This document shows, in pieces, positions 34,806-44,600 of a stretch of DNA of 61,645 nt (its first letter is position 1; each line of letters starts with the position of its first letter). The position numbers and the translations under genes are program-made. The notes beneath the pieces were generated by a model. The model did not search any database and was not told the DNA's origin. It was given only the letters and a program-made list of their open reading frames with translations. Origin of the DNA: Lactobacillaceae bacterium (GTDB lineage Bacteria; Bacillota; Bacilli; Lactobacillales; Lactobacillaceae); assembly GCA_031289015.1 (NCBI GenBank), contig JAITQG010000040.1, positions 1 through 61,645 of the forward strand, in the 5' to 3' direction.

Positions 34806-36542
34806 ATGAGTGCTCCAATCGAAATTCCACAACCAGCTGGATATACTATGGAGATGTTATTCCAACAAAATAATTTTTCGGTACCGGTATACCAACGTAA
34901 CTATGCTTGGCAAAAAAATGAATTATATGATTTTTGGCGCGACTTAGAAGATATCATCAAGGGTCGACGCGATAATCATTTTTTCGGTCAAGTTGTTACA
35001 TATAAGCACGATGCAATTCAAGATTTAATTGATGGCCAACAACGAATCACCACGAGTATTATTTTTTTGGCGGTCATTCGGGATGTGTCCGCTAAAATGT
35101 TATCAGAACATCGCGAGCAATTAACTGAAGATGCTAAAGATATCTTACGCGGTGATATCGTGAAATATATTAATAATAAGCTGATCCGTGGTGTTGATGG
35201 TGAAGTCGCAACGTTGAATTTACAAAAAGCATCCGATAGTGATCAACAGCTAAAAGAGTATTTTTACAATATTACGCATGAACAAGACGGTCGTAATCTA
35301 GATTCAAAGACCGAACCAATGCTCAACATGGACGCGGCCTATGATGACTTTTATAATCGGATTAACAGCGAAATTAAAAATTTAAAAACCATCCCTGACC
35401 GAGTTAAGCACTTAGAACGTATTTTGCAGGCGTTTATTGAAAAGTTTTATGTTGTGTTAATTTCAGCACCTAGTCAAGCCGATGCATTCATTATTTTTGA
35501 AACCTTGAATAGTCGCGGGGCTGATTTGAAGCCATCAGATATCATCAAAAATCATTTGATGTACCTGCTTGAAAACGATCTTAATCAGACAAATGAAAAA
35601 TGGAGTTATATCTCAGAGATTCTTAAAGCAGATAGTAATCGGATTACGTCATTTATCCGCTCATATTGGGCGGCAAGCCACCATTTGGTAACCGAGGGTG
35701 CGTTGTATCGAACTTTGAGTCAAGATTTAACAACCGAAGCCGATGGACAAGAATTTTTGACAGATTTGGTAGATTTGGTACATCCATACGATGTCTTAGA
35801 AAATCCTTGGAATCCTAAAGCAAATCGGGAGTTGTTAAAAAATGCATTGTTGCATGAAGAAATCGATATCTTGGATAAGATGAATGTAAAACTATATTAC
35901 CCAATCTTCTTGGCGATGAGGAAGCGTGGCTATAGTGAAGCAGATATTGCGGTAGTCTTAAATCAAGTAATTGCCGTGTTCATTCGTCATCGGACAATTT
36001 TGAATTTTGGAACGAATACCTTAGAAAACGGTTTTTCATCAACCGCAAACAAAATTTATCGGGCTGAATTAAACGATGTGAATGAAATTGTGACAGATTT
36101 GCGGAAACCAACGCAGATTCATGCGGATTCTGAAGTTGCATCGGCTTTCATGATGCTATCAAAAGACGGTGGCCAAAAAGGACAAAAGAAGTGGTCATTG
36201 GCGTACTTGTTGGCTGAAATCGCATATGCTGAGACGGTGGATGAATATTATGATCCCATTTTTATTCAAGATGCTTTTGAATTAGTCAGAATTGCGGAAT
36301 TGAACAATCTCGATGATGATGTGGATAATGAGCATGAGTCACGGATTGGAAATTGGACTTTGATTGAGAAAAACTATAAGTTCAATGAACAAACCGATGA
36401 TAAAAAGCTTGCCCAATTAAAGACATCCGTTTTCCCTGGTAACAATGCCTTAGCTCAAGAAATTGAACAAGGATGGAATAATCAAAAGATTGAAACTAGG
36501 CAAGCGGCCATGGCCAACCAAGCGCGGGTTATTTGGCAATAG
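34806..36542 (+). CDS. DUF262 (GmrSD-like) protein, probable defence-type nuclease or relative
   Basis: This 578-residue protein has the DUF262 N-terminal NTP-handling domain: VPVYQRNYAWQ (26-36), DGQQRITT (76-83), and ETLNSRGADLKPSDIIKNHL near 240. The end (RIGNWTLIEKN, then the final W..QKIETRQ..MANQARVIW region) corresponds to the C-terminal DUF1524 half of GmrSD-type enzymes, which attack modified phage DNA. The HNH core normally written EHILPQ is not visible before RIGNWTL, so cleavage ability is in doubt. AAGGAGAAGC precedes the start. It is a single-gene unit with its own terminator. Confidence 0.83.
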   Translation: MSAPIEIPQPAGYTMEMLFQQNNFSVPVYQRNYAWQKNELYDFWRDLEDIIKGRRDNHFFGQVVTYKHDAIQDLIDGQQRITTSIIFLAVIRDVSAKMLSEHREQLTEDAKDILRGDIVKYINNKLIRGVDGEVATLNLQKASDSDQQLKEYFYNITHEQDGRNLDSKTEPMLNMDAAYDDFYNRINSEIKNLKTIPDRVKHLERILQAFIEKFYVVLISAPSQADAFIIFETLNSRGADLKPSDIIKNHLMYLLENDLNQTNEKWSYISEILKADSNRITSFIRSYWAASHHLVTEGALYRTLSQDLTTEADGQEFLTDLVDLVHPYDVLENPWNPKANRELLKNALLHEEIDILDKMNVKLYYPIFLAMRKRGYSEADIAVVLNQVIAVFIRHRTILNFGTNTLENGFSSTANKIYRAELNDVNEIVTDLRKPTQIHADSEVASAFMMLSKDGGQKGQKKWSLAYLLAEIAYAETVDEYYDPIFIQDAFELVRIAELNNLDDDVDNEHESRIGNWTLIEKNYKFNEQTDDKKLAQLKTSVFPGNNALAQEIEQGWNNQKIETRQAAMANQARVIWQ

Positions 36543-36611
36543 TCCAACTACATGCTTAAAAAATTACGGATAGTTGATAACTGCTAATTAAATCAATTTA
36601 AAGTAGAATAG

Positions 36612-36647
36612 ACTGAAACAAGGCTTTAGCTTGTTTCAGTTTTTTTG
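36612..36647 (+). terminator. Rho-independent terminator
   Basis: ACTGAAACAA / TTGTTTCAGT around GGCTTTAGC is followed by T7. Confidence 0.92.
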
Positions 36648-36677
36648 TACCTAAAATAACCAATAGAGGATAAGCAG

Positions 36678-38342
36678 ATGACAATACAAGTTGATTTACA
36701 TTTAACCAATGCCTACATATTAAATACATTTGCCTGTCGTTTTGAACAAGCTGAACTATACATCAAAAATGACACGATTGTTCACCGGGGCAAGTCTGAT
36801 TTATTTGCGGCAGCACAAACTGTTGATATGCAAGGCAAATATATTGCGCCAGGTTTGATCGATGCACACATGCATATTGAAAGTTCGTTGCTTGCGCCGT
36901 CAGAATTTGGGCGCCTCGTTTTGACGCGTGGAGTAACGCGGGTATTTGCTGATCCACATGAAATAGCAAGTGTTGCCGGGGTTGCCGGGTTACAATATAT
37001 GATTGATGAAGCGCGCCGTTCACCATTGCATATTCACTACATGTTGCCATCTTCAGTGCCGGCAACCAGTTTTGAACATGCAGGGGCAGTTTTGCACGCC
37101 GAACAATTGAAGCCGTTTTACGATTATCCTGAAGTGCAGGGTTTAGCAGAAGTGATGGACTTTCCAGCGGTTGCTAATGAAGACCCTGATATGCTCCAAA
37201 AGTTTGCCGATGCCCATGCGGCTGGGCGTCATATTGATGGCCACGGGGCTGGTTTGACACGGGAACAATTGTCAATTTATCGGATGCATGGCATCGATAC
37301 CGATCATGAGGCAGATGGACCGCTAGCGGCGGCGAATCGTTTGGCGGCTGGATTTGCGATGTTTGTCCGTGAAGGTACGGTTGAACGTGATGAGGTAGCA
37401 ATTTTACCAGTGGTGAATCCAGCAAATCAGCATCGCGTCGCATTTTGTACGGATGACAAGTCAGCGGCTGATATTCAACGCGAAGGATCGATTGATTATA
37501 ATGTTGCCTTGGCGGTGCAGCATGGCATGCCTTTGACTCAAGCGCTCACGATGGCTAGTTATAATGCGGCCAATGCCCATCACTTGCAAAACGTTGGTGC
37601 TTTGACTGATGGGTATGTGGCCGATTTGATTGTGTTTGATAGTCCAGATCATTTTGTGGTCGACCAAGTCATGGTGGCCGGCCAATGGGTTGATTTCACT
37701 AGTCTAGAACAAAAATCAGTCACGCCATTAGCCAACCAAGCGTTGAATGTTGAAATTGCATTAGCTGATTTTGCCTTACCGCTAACTGGCAGTAAAGCGC
37801 ATGTGATTCAAGTGCAACCGCAACATATCACGACGCAACACGCAATCAGTGAAGTGCCGGTTGTTGATGGTGAATTTGTGGCTAATCAACAATATGCCAA
37901 AATTGCGGTGTTTGAACGCTATCATAATCTAGGCCATAGTGTGGGGATTATTGAAGGTTTCCAACTCAAAGAAGGGGCGATTGCGGGCACAATTGCCCAT
38001 GATTCGCACAATTTAATGGTGGCCGGCGTCAGTGATGAAGCAATGCTGTTGGCAGCCCAGACGCTAAAAGAAATCGGGGGTGGTTTAGTGGTTGTTGATG
38101 GCCAACTCAACGTGACCACCGTGCCACTAGCGATTGGGGGGTTGATGTCTGATGAGCCGTATGAAGTCTTAATCGAAAAGACGGACATTTTGAACGCCGC
38201 CTTTAAGCGGATTAGCCCGGTAGAATTTGATCCGTTCATCACGTTGTCGTTCATGGCGTTGCCGGTGATTCCAAGTTTGAAAATTACCGACCAAGGATTA
38301 TTTGATTTTGCTAAATTTGATTTTATTGATATCAATGCATAA
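36678..38342 (+). CDS. ade: Adenine deaminase
   Basis: This 554-residue amidohydrolase turns adenine to hypoxanthine plus ammonia. The metal-site motif DAHMHIESS lies near residue 60. VFADPHEIA and HGAGLTREQL follow, and the pair FCTDDKS near 257 and SYNAANAHHL belong to the binuclear barrel. The C-terminal part (GLVVVDGQ, GGLMSDEPYE, FITLSFMALPVIPSLKIT) is the typical AdeC end. GAGGATAAGC precedes the start. It feeds hypoxanthine to the IMP/GMP route served by guaB and xpt in this window, and has no riboswitch. Confidence 0.95.
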   Translation: MTIQVDLHLTNAYILNTFACRFEQAELYIKNDTIVHRGKSDLFAAAQTVDMQGKYIAPGLIDAHMHIESSLLAPSEFGRLVLTRGVTRVFADPHEIASVAGVAGLQYMIDEARRSPLHIHYMLPSSVPATSFEHAGAVLHAEQLKPFYDYPEVQGLAEVMDFPAVANEDPDMLQKFADAHAAGRHIDGHGAGLTREQLSIYRMHGIDTDHEADGPLAAANRLAAGFAMFVREGTVERDEVAILPVVNPANQHRVAFCTDDKSAADIQREGSIDYNVALAVQHGMPLTQALTMASYNAANAHHLQNVGALTDGYVADLIVFDSPDHFVVDQVMVAGQWVDFTSLEQKSVTPLANQALNVEIALADFALPLTGSKAHVIQVQPQHITTQHAISEVPVVDGEFVANQQYAKIAVFERYHNLGHSVGIIEGFQLKEGAIAGTIAHDSHNLMVAGVSDEAMLLAAQTLKEIGGGLVVVDGQLNVTTVPLAIGGLMSDEPYEVLIEKTDILNAAFKRISPVEFDPFITLSFMALPVIPSLKITDQGLFDFAKFDFIDINA

Positions 38343-38353
38343 ATAAATGCGTT

Positions 38354-38384
38354 AAAACGAGGCTTTCGGGTCTCGTTTTTTTGT
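38354..38384 (+). terminator. Rho-independent terminator
   Basis: AAAACGAG / CTCGTTTT is followed by further T residues, after ade. Confidence 0.85.
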
Positions 38385-38533
38385 TGAACGCCTTGAAAAC
38401 AGGACGTTGCTCATAAAGTCACAAAAAATATCTGGTGGGCGCTAGGATTTAAAAATTAATTGGCATAATGGTTAGGTACACTTAAGGTGAGGAATTTTAT
38501 AGTTAAATGAAAATAAATTTAAGGAGAACGAAG

Positions 38534-39784
38534 ATGGAGCACACGAGTCGTATTTTATTAAGTGTTTTGTTGCTGAGCACGGCTAGTCAGATCGTTATCA
38601 GCGCACCCGTGTTTGCTGATACATACACTTGGAATGGCTCCGGTGGGAGTTGGGCGAGTAGCGAAGATGGGGCGACCGATGTTTCGACCACGGTGCTATC
38701 ATCATATACAGTCCGGATCCCAGCCGCACTGACATTACCAACTACGGATACATATACAACCGCGGCTGATAACGTTGAAGTCTTACCAGGTGCGCAGATT
38801 CAATCCGATCAATCGATTAGAGTTAAACTCGGCGCGGGGCAAACTTTCTTAGCCGCCAATGGTGGAAATGATGCGGTGGCTTATAAGGTTAAATTAGCTG
38901 ATAACACAAAATTGACCGGAACCACGGATGCGTATGAAATTCTAAAAGTTGAGGCTGAAACCGCGCATCAAACGGGTGGAACAACGAGTGTCAATGTTGG
39001 CTTTGATACCGCCCCAGATTTCAAATTTGCGGGTATCTATACCGATCATGTGCAATTTGACGTGTCGGTGAAAACGAGTCCAGTTATCTTGAATGGGGAT
39101 GGAACGGTCACGTTTGCGGGTGCTCGATGGAAAATCTTAGTCGATGGAGATTCAGACGCTGCTGAAGCCACGCATGCCGGGGATTACTTGGTTGTGCGTG
39201 AAACAGTCTTGACCAATCGTGAAATTGGCGGGTCCCCAAATGATTATGATGCGTCAGTGCAATTTGGGTCTTTCCCAGCATCAAGTTATTTTTCTGCTTC
39301 GGGTGAGAATGGTTATCAAAGAAGTCATCTTAAAACCAGAATTGATTACTATGCGGCAAATATATTGAGTGATGAACATTTGGCGCAAGGTGTCTTACCG
39401 GTTAATTTGAATGACATGTCGTTTTGGGATTTTGTCGGGGATGACAATCCGGTGGGCGTATATCCAGTCACGAACGAGCCGACGAATTGGGAAGCATATA
39501 ACCCTGCGTCAGATATTCGTGGGGCAACAACAGTCGATGCCGGCGGGACTAAACAAGCCTTTGCTTTAAGTTATGGGGATTTGCATTCGATCACCGGGGT
39601 TGGCCCAAGTGTGCATGGCTCTAAGTTATTACAATTTGCGGATGGTATGTTTTCGATGACGCGTTCGCCAGGGAGTGATTATCAGCGAGTTGGGTTTATA
39701 GATGATGCGGGTGCCTTTGATCAATACGTTGGCACATGGACGACTTATCCAGTACGCCCAGCATTTTGGTTGACGACTAATTAA
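38534..39784 (+). CDS. Secreted surface protein with DUF6273-like end
   Basis: This 416-residue protein has a signal peptide (ILLSVLLLSTASQIVISAP, likely cut near VFADTY). A beta-sandwich region with the FAGIYTDHVQFDVSV-type edge strand follows (about 60-175). A C-terminal part of about 230 residues reads VQFGSFPAS, then the final YPVRPAFWL, as in DUF6273 domains of secreted proteins. There is no LPXTG and no lipobox. AAGGAGAACG stands at a good distance before ATG 38534; the in-frame ATG 38507 lacks a site. The role is unknown, likely at the cell surface. Confidence 0.82.
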   Translation: MEHTSRILLSVLLLSTASQIVISAPVFADTYTWNGSGGSWASSEDGATDVSTTVLSSYTVRIPAALTLPTTDTYTTAADNVEVLPGAQIQSDQSIRVKLGAGQTFLAANGGNDAVAYKVKLADNTKLTGTTDAYEILKVEAETAHQTGGTTSVNVGFDTAPDFKFAGIYTDHVQFDVSVKTSPVILNGDGTVTFAGARWKILVDGDSDAAEATHAGDYLVVRETVLTNREIGGSPNDYDASVQFGSFPASSYFSASGENGYQRSHLKTRIDYYAANILSDEHLAQGVLPVNLNDMSFWDFVGDDNPVGVYPVTNEPTNWEAYNPASDIRGATTVDAGGTKQAFALSYGDLHSITGVGPSVHGSKLLQFADGMFSMTRSPGSDYQRVGFIDDAGAFDQYVGTWTTYPVRPAFWLTTN

Positions 39785-39797
39785 TTTGCTAAATCCA

Positions 39798-39826
39798 TTG
39801 ACGGAATTGCGTGTGCCAAGTATACT
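39798..39826 (+). promoter_or_regulatory. Promoter of the nhaC T-box leader
   Basis: TTGACG (39798-39803), 17 bases, TATACT (39821-39826). The expected RNA start is about 39833, at the base of stem I. Confidence 0.75.
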
Positions 39827-39832
39827 AAGAGA

Positions 39833-40026
39833 CATCTTGTAGGTCGCTACATTATACGTAAGAGAAGCCGTGGTTGGTGTGAACGGTGCAGGTGTAGCGG
39901 CTTAACTATATATCATTTGAATAACTAGAGTGGTCTGTGGGGTTAATCTGCAGGCAATTTGGGTGGTACCACGGATACGTTAACGATTCGTCCCAACTGC
40001 ATATTTTGTGCGGTTGGGACTTTTTA
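39833..40026 (+). promoter_or_regulatory. T-box riboswitch upstream of nhaC, specifier uncertain
   Basis: Core GGGTGGTACCACGG (39961-39974) and terminator GTCCCAACTGCA / TGCGGTTGGGAC plus T5 (39990-40025) are clear. Stem I is visible with AGAGA and GGTGTGAA apical pieces, but the leader is short and leaves little room for stem II. By alignment to the metA leader, the specifier loop GAAtAACt gives AAC (Asn, 39923-39925). ACT (Thr, 39924-39926) is the alternative. The UGGU of the T-box asks for discriminator base A, which argues against tRNA-Asn. Confidence 0.9.
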
Positions 40027-40055
40027 TTTTATAAAGTGAGATGGAGTAGGTAGAT

Positions 40056-41426
40056 ATGATGGATGAAAAAGACATAAAGTTGCCAAATTTTGGCGTGGCA
40101 ATTATTTTAATCGCGGTTTTGGTGGCGATCTTTAGTACTGGGATTATTGGCCTGGGCCTTGGTGCAGATGTACCTTTGATTTTCAGCTTAGTTGTCGTGG
40201 CTTTGTTTGCTAAGTTTCGGGGCAGTGACTGGAACACGATTCAACAACAGGTTTTGTCGGGAGTTAAAACCGGCTTGGCACCGATTGTGTTGTTCTTGTT
40301 CATTGGGATGCTAATTGGCCTTTGGATGGCGACTGGCGTGATTCCAACGATGATTTGGATTGGGTTTAAGTTGTTGTCAAATGCAGCCGTGTTCTTGCCA
40401 GTGGCGGTGATTGTGCCCGCTTTAGTTGGTTCGATGATCGGTTCAGCGTTTACGACAGTGGCCACGGTCGGGGTGGCTTTGATGGGTGTCGGGACTGCAT
40501 TAGGCTTTAGTGCGCCTGTGGTTGCCGGGGCGATTTTGTCAGGGGCAATCTTTGGTGATAAAAGCTCGCCGTTGTCAGATTCGACTAATTTGGCTGCGTC
40601 GATTTCAGAAACTGATTTGTTTGCCCATATTAAAAATTTGATGTGGACGACCTTGCCAGCGTTGGTGGTGTCGATTGTGATTTTTGCTATCTTAGGCTTT
40701 GGTCATACTGGTGACGTGTCAGGCAAGTCTGCTGCTCTGGCTAATTTGTTGCAACCAACCTGGTGGACAATTGTGCCACTGGGGATGTTGTTTATCATGG
40801 CAGCGATGAAGATTCCAGCGATTCCAACTTTGTTATTGAACGTTGCCGTGTCTGGGGTCGCCTTTATGTTTTCACACAACGCAACGCAATTGGGCGATAC
40901 GTTGATGAACGGGTTTAAAACGACTAGCCATAATGAAATGTTGCAAGCGATTTTGAATCGTGGTGGAATGCTCGCCATGATGCCAACGGTGATTATCATC
41001 ATCTTGGCCTTGTCATTAGGTGGCTTGTTGACTGAACAAAAGATTTTGAGTGCGGTGATGGAACCAATTGCTAAGCGCATCAAGACACCATCTGGGGTGA
41101 TTACGGGAACATTGGTGTCTGGGATCTTTGCTAATTTCATGATTGGTGAACAATACTTGGCAACCATTTTACCTGGTCAATTGTGGAAGGATTCATTTGA
41201 TCGCGTGAACTTGAGTCGCTTGGCATTGGGTCGAGCGTTAGAAGATTCCGGGACGGTCTTTAATTATTTGATCCCATGGGGCGTGGCTGGAAGTTTTGCT
41301 GGCTCAATGCTGGGCTTGCATGTGTGGCAATTCGCGCCATTTGTCTTCTTTGCTTTGCTGTCACCAGTCTTTTCATTGCTGTCAGCGTGGACTGGAATTG
41401 GGCTTAAAATGAATAAAGTTGATTAA
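40056..41426 (+). CDS. nhaC: NhaC-family Na+/H+ antiporter
   Basis: This 456-residue membrane protein has about eleven to twelve spans with the NhaC signature. The conserved block GAIFGDKSSPLSDSTNLAAS lies near residue 165, GSAFTTVATVGVALMGVG comes before it, and GRALEDSGTVFNYLIPWG lies near 390. Family members exchange Na+ for H+ or carry carboxylates and amino acids (for example MleN). Control by a T-box implies that the substrate may be an amino acid rather than only sodium. GGAGTAGGTAG precedes the start. Confidence 0.9.
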   Translation: MMDEKDIKLPNFGVAIILIAVLVAIFSTGIIGLGLGADVPLIFSLVVVALFAKFRGSDWNTIQQQVLSGVKTGLAPIVLFLFIGMLIGLWMATGVIPTMIWIGFKLLSNAAVFLPVAVIVPALVGSMIGSAFTTVATVGVALMGVGTALGFSAPVVAGAILSGAIFGDKSSPLSDSTNLAASISETDLFAHIKNLMWTTLPALVVSIVIFAILGFGHTGDVSGKSAALANLLQPTWWTIVPLGMLFIMAAMKIPAIPTLLLNVAVSGVAFMFSHNATQLGDTLMNGFKTTSHNEMLQAILNRGGMLAMMPTVIIIILALSLGGLLTEQKILSAVMEPIAKRIKTPSGVITGTLVSGIFANFMIGEQYLATILPGQLWKDSFDRVNLSRLALGRALEDSGTVFNYLIPWGVAGSFAGSMLGLHVWQFAPFVFFALLSPVFSLLSAWTGIGLKMNKVD

Positions 41427-41428
41427 TT

Positions 41429-41460
41429 TGTAAAGCGCTCGTTTCGACGGGCTTTTTTTG
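41429..41460 (+). terminator. Probable Rho-independent terminator
   Basis: AAGC and GGCTT arms with an imperfect GC-rich centre are followed by T7, just after nhaC. Confidence 0.55.
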
Positions 41461-41617
41461 TTTCCACCAAACAAGAGTTCGCTCATATAGTCACACTATA
41501 TTCGATGACTATTAATAGTTTTTAGGTGTCACTTTTCATTTTGCTAGCAGATAATTAAAGTAGGTTAATAAAATGATGCTGAATACGGTTAGAACTCAGC
41601 GACAGGAGATTATCACG

Positions 41618-44600
41618 ATGTTTGGTAAGTTTAAAAAACTAGTCAAAATTTTTAATATCCTTTCCGTATTAATTTTGTGCTCAACAGCCAGTCTTAATGC
41701 GGTTTTCGTGTTGATTTCTACCCACCCTATTTCGGCTTCGACCACTGCATTAGCGCCTGATATCACGCATCAACCCGTGGGTGGGCAGTATGCGATGGGG
41801 GCACCAATTCGGATGATTGTGCGCGCACAAAGTGTCGATGATGGGTATCTGACATATCAATGGCAAACTAAAACTGATGCCAATACGTGGCGCGACGTTA
41901 CTGCTGAACAAGATGGGTATGCTGGCTGGACCAACGCCGGCCATCCAGACATTGCCCATCAATCAGTGTTGCAAGATGTATATACGCCAACTGAGACGGG
42001 TCAATATACTTATCGGTGTGTTGTCACTAATCACACGAGCGATGCAGCTAATGCAGACAGTCCTAAAACCGATGACATTACCGAGTTTTCAGCTTCAACG
42101 AAAACTAATGATATTGCCGTTGCAGTCTTAGATGAAATTGTCGCGGATACATATACAATCGATGATCAGAAAACAAATGGAAGTACATATACAGCCGATG
42201 ATCAAGAATATTATAAATTAACAGGTAAAAAGCGCTTCAATCAACTGTATACAGAAATTCAAAACGGGGCTTTCACCAATGGTAGTAAAAAATGGGGTGG
42301 ATATACCCGGAATTTAGAGCCAGCACTAACAGCTTATAATGCAAACACGTATACTTTTACAACTGAATTTTGGGATACGACGCATGGTGCCATTAACTAC
42401 CCTGGCCGTGGGGGCATTAAATATATTGAAGATAATCAAAGCGGGTGTAACTTGGCTGGGGTGACGTTATCAACGATTTATCAAGAATTGGCCACCAAGG
42501 CCGGACAAAATTACGAATGGTCATACAAACAACGCTGTAATGGCGCACCATATACCGACATTGATGCAATTATTATCGGGGCTGCGAGCGACGATACTTC
42601 CACCATTTGGCCATATGGAATTGACGGTGGTGGGATCGATATTGACCCGGATGGATCAAAGGGTGAGGTTGCTACCCCAATTGGGGGTAAAAACACCACC
42701 AATAATTTCTTCTATCAAATCGTTAATCAACTCAAGCTTGATAATAATTGGGGGAGTTTAAATAGTTATGAGGCATTTTTGCCATATGTTGGGCAAAATT
42801 ATGCCGTTATGTATCAAGGTCACAAGTACTATGTGCAGCTAACCAACTCAGCTGGTACGGTCAATCAACAATTTTCAGGCTCAGTTAGTATTCCAGAAGG
42901 CCAAAATCGAACAGTCTTTGGCTTTTCTGGCGTATGGTCAAATAGTGGTGCCGATCAAGGTAGTGACGTTGCCGATATCGTCTTTAAGCCTTCTAAAGCA
43001 ACTACGATCAACTCATCAACCGATTGGTCAGGTAACAAAAATATCGCGCTTGATACAATCCCTGGCTACGCATATAGTCTAGCTGAGGTACGTGGCTCAT
43101 CAGTCAATGGTGTGGGTGATACGATTTTAAATCAAACGACTTTCAACGGTGGTGATGCACCGCGTAAACCAGCCAATACAACCGAAGTGGACGACCCAAC
43201 CTATGCAACACTTGGGGATGGAACATGGTTTTATCCAAATGAGGCGGGTGAACTTGTCTTCACAGGCTTGAGTACCGGTAAAACCTATCGGGTGGTATCT
43301 GTACCGGTGGGGGTTATTAGTAAGACACTCAATACAAATATATCGCCAGCGTTAGTTTTAGACGATAACAATTATAAAGACATCACAGTGCCAATTGGGA
43401 TCTTATCAGAACCAGAGCAACTCGGTACGGTGCAAACAGCGGTATATAAAGACGCTGATACATATTTAGGCAAAATTCACGCCATGAAGCTGGATCCTAA
43501 TAATCAATATGCCGTTTTGAAACACAATGCCGATGGTGATTGGGATACAGATAATCCGGTACACGCATGGAGCCAACCAGACATGTTGACCCACGAAATT
43601 ACATTTGAGGATTTAGCGTTGGCAACGAGCGCACCAAGTGAGTATCGCTTAATTACGCGACCGGCCAATTACGCGGAAGTTAGTTATGCTGATCAAGCAG
43701 CTAGTGGAATCACGGTGACATTCCCGCAAATCAATCCGGATTACACGTGGAAGTTGGCGGTTAGTCAAGTGCAACGTGAACGCACAAATCCTACGACGGA
43801 TACGTTGACGGTTGAGTTGGGGTCTGAAGAATTGCCGCCAGATAGTCAATTGGCAATTTATGATCCTGAAACTGGGGCCTTGCTAGGCGAGTTTCAACAG
43901 GCTGGGACGACCTATGCGATTGAGTTGACAGCTGATAATCTTACTAAGGACGTTTTGATTGGGTTGCAATGCAATGATACCGTCGTTTTGGCGGATATGA
44001 CGGCGTACGCCCAAACCGAGACTGAGTTTGCCGTGGATTATGTCAATGAGCATATCGGGGTCGCGGCTAATAATTATCACATTGCCGGTACCAATGATTA
44101 TCGCTTTAATGATGAAACGACTTATCATACCGGTTTAAATACGACCGGTGCTTCGGTTACGTCACGCATTAATGCTGAGGCAACCTCAGATAATCGTACC
44201 CTTACCTATACTAAGCACTTTAATCATGCTAAAGATGTTGGGGTGATAAAAGAGCTTAGTTTCCCTGATCGGCCAGCTGCTCCAACAGTTGGGACACTTT
44301 CTGGGAATGTGGTGATTAATTACGCGCAAGAAACACTAACTAACACCATGTCTTCAACGCCAATTTATGAAGTGAATAGTGACATTGAAATCCCAGGTCA
44401 AACAAATGTGCCGTTTAGCGCTGTTGATTGGGATGGTAGCGTGGATGAAGCTTTGAGTTTGCATAAATCAGCGATGCAAGAACATCAAATGTTTGCCTCG
44501 ACCAATACGGCGACAACTTTGGTAAAACGACCAAGTGCACCAACGATTGGTGGTATGAATAAAGTTGGGGCTGACTTGCAATTGACAGGGGTTACGCCAA

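Noticed and set aside
36543..36677. Adenine riboswitch before ade
   Set aside because: No P2/P3 or TCTACC-type junction sequence; only a terminator and ribosome site are visible.
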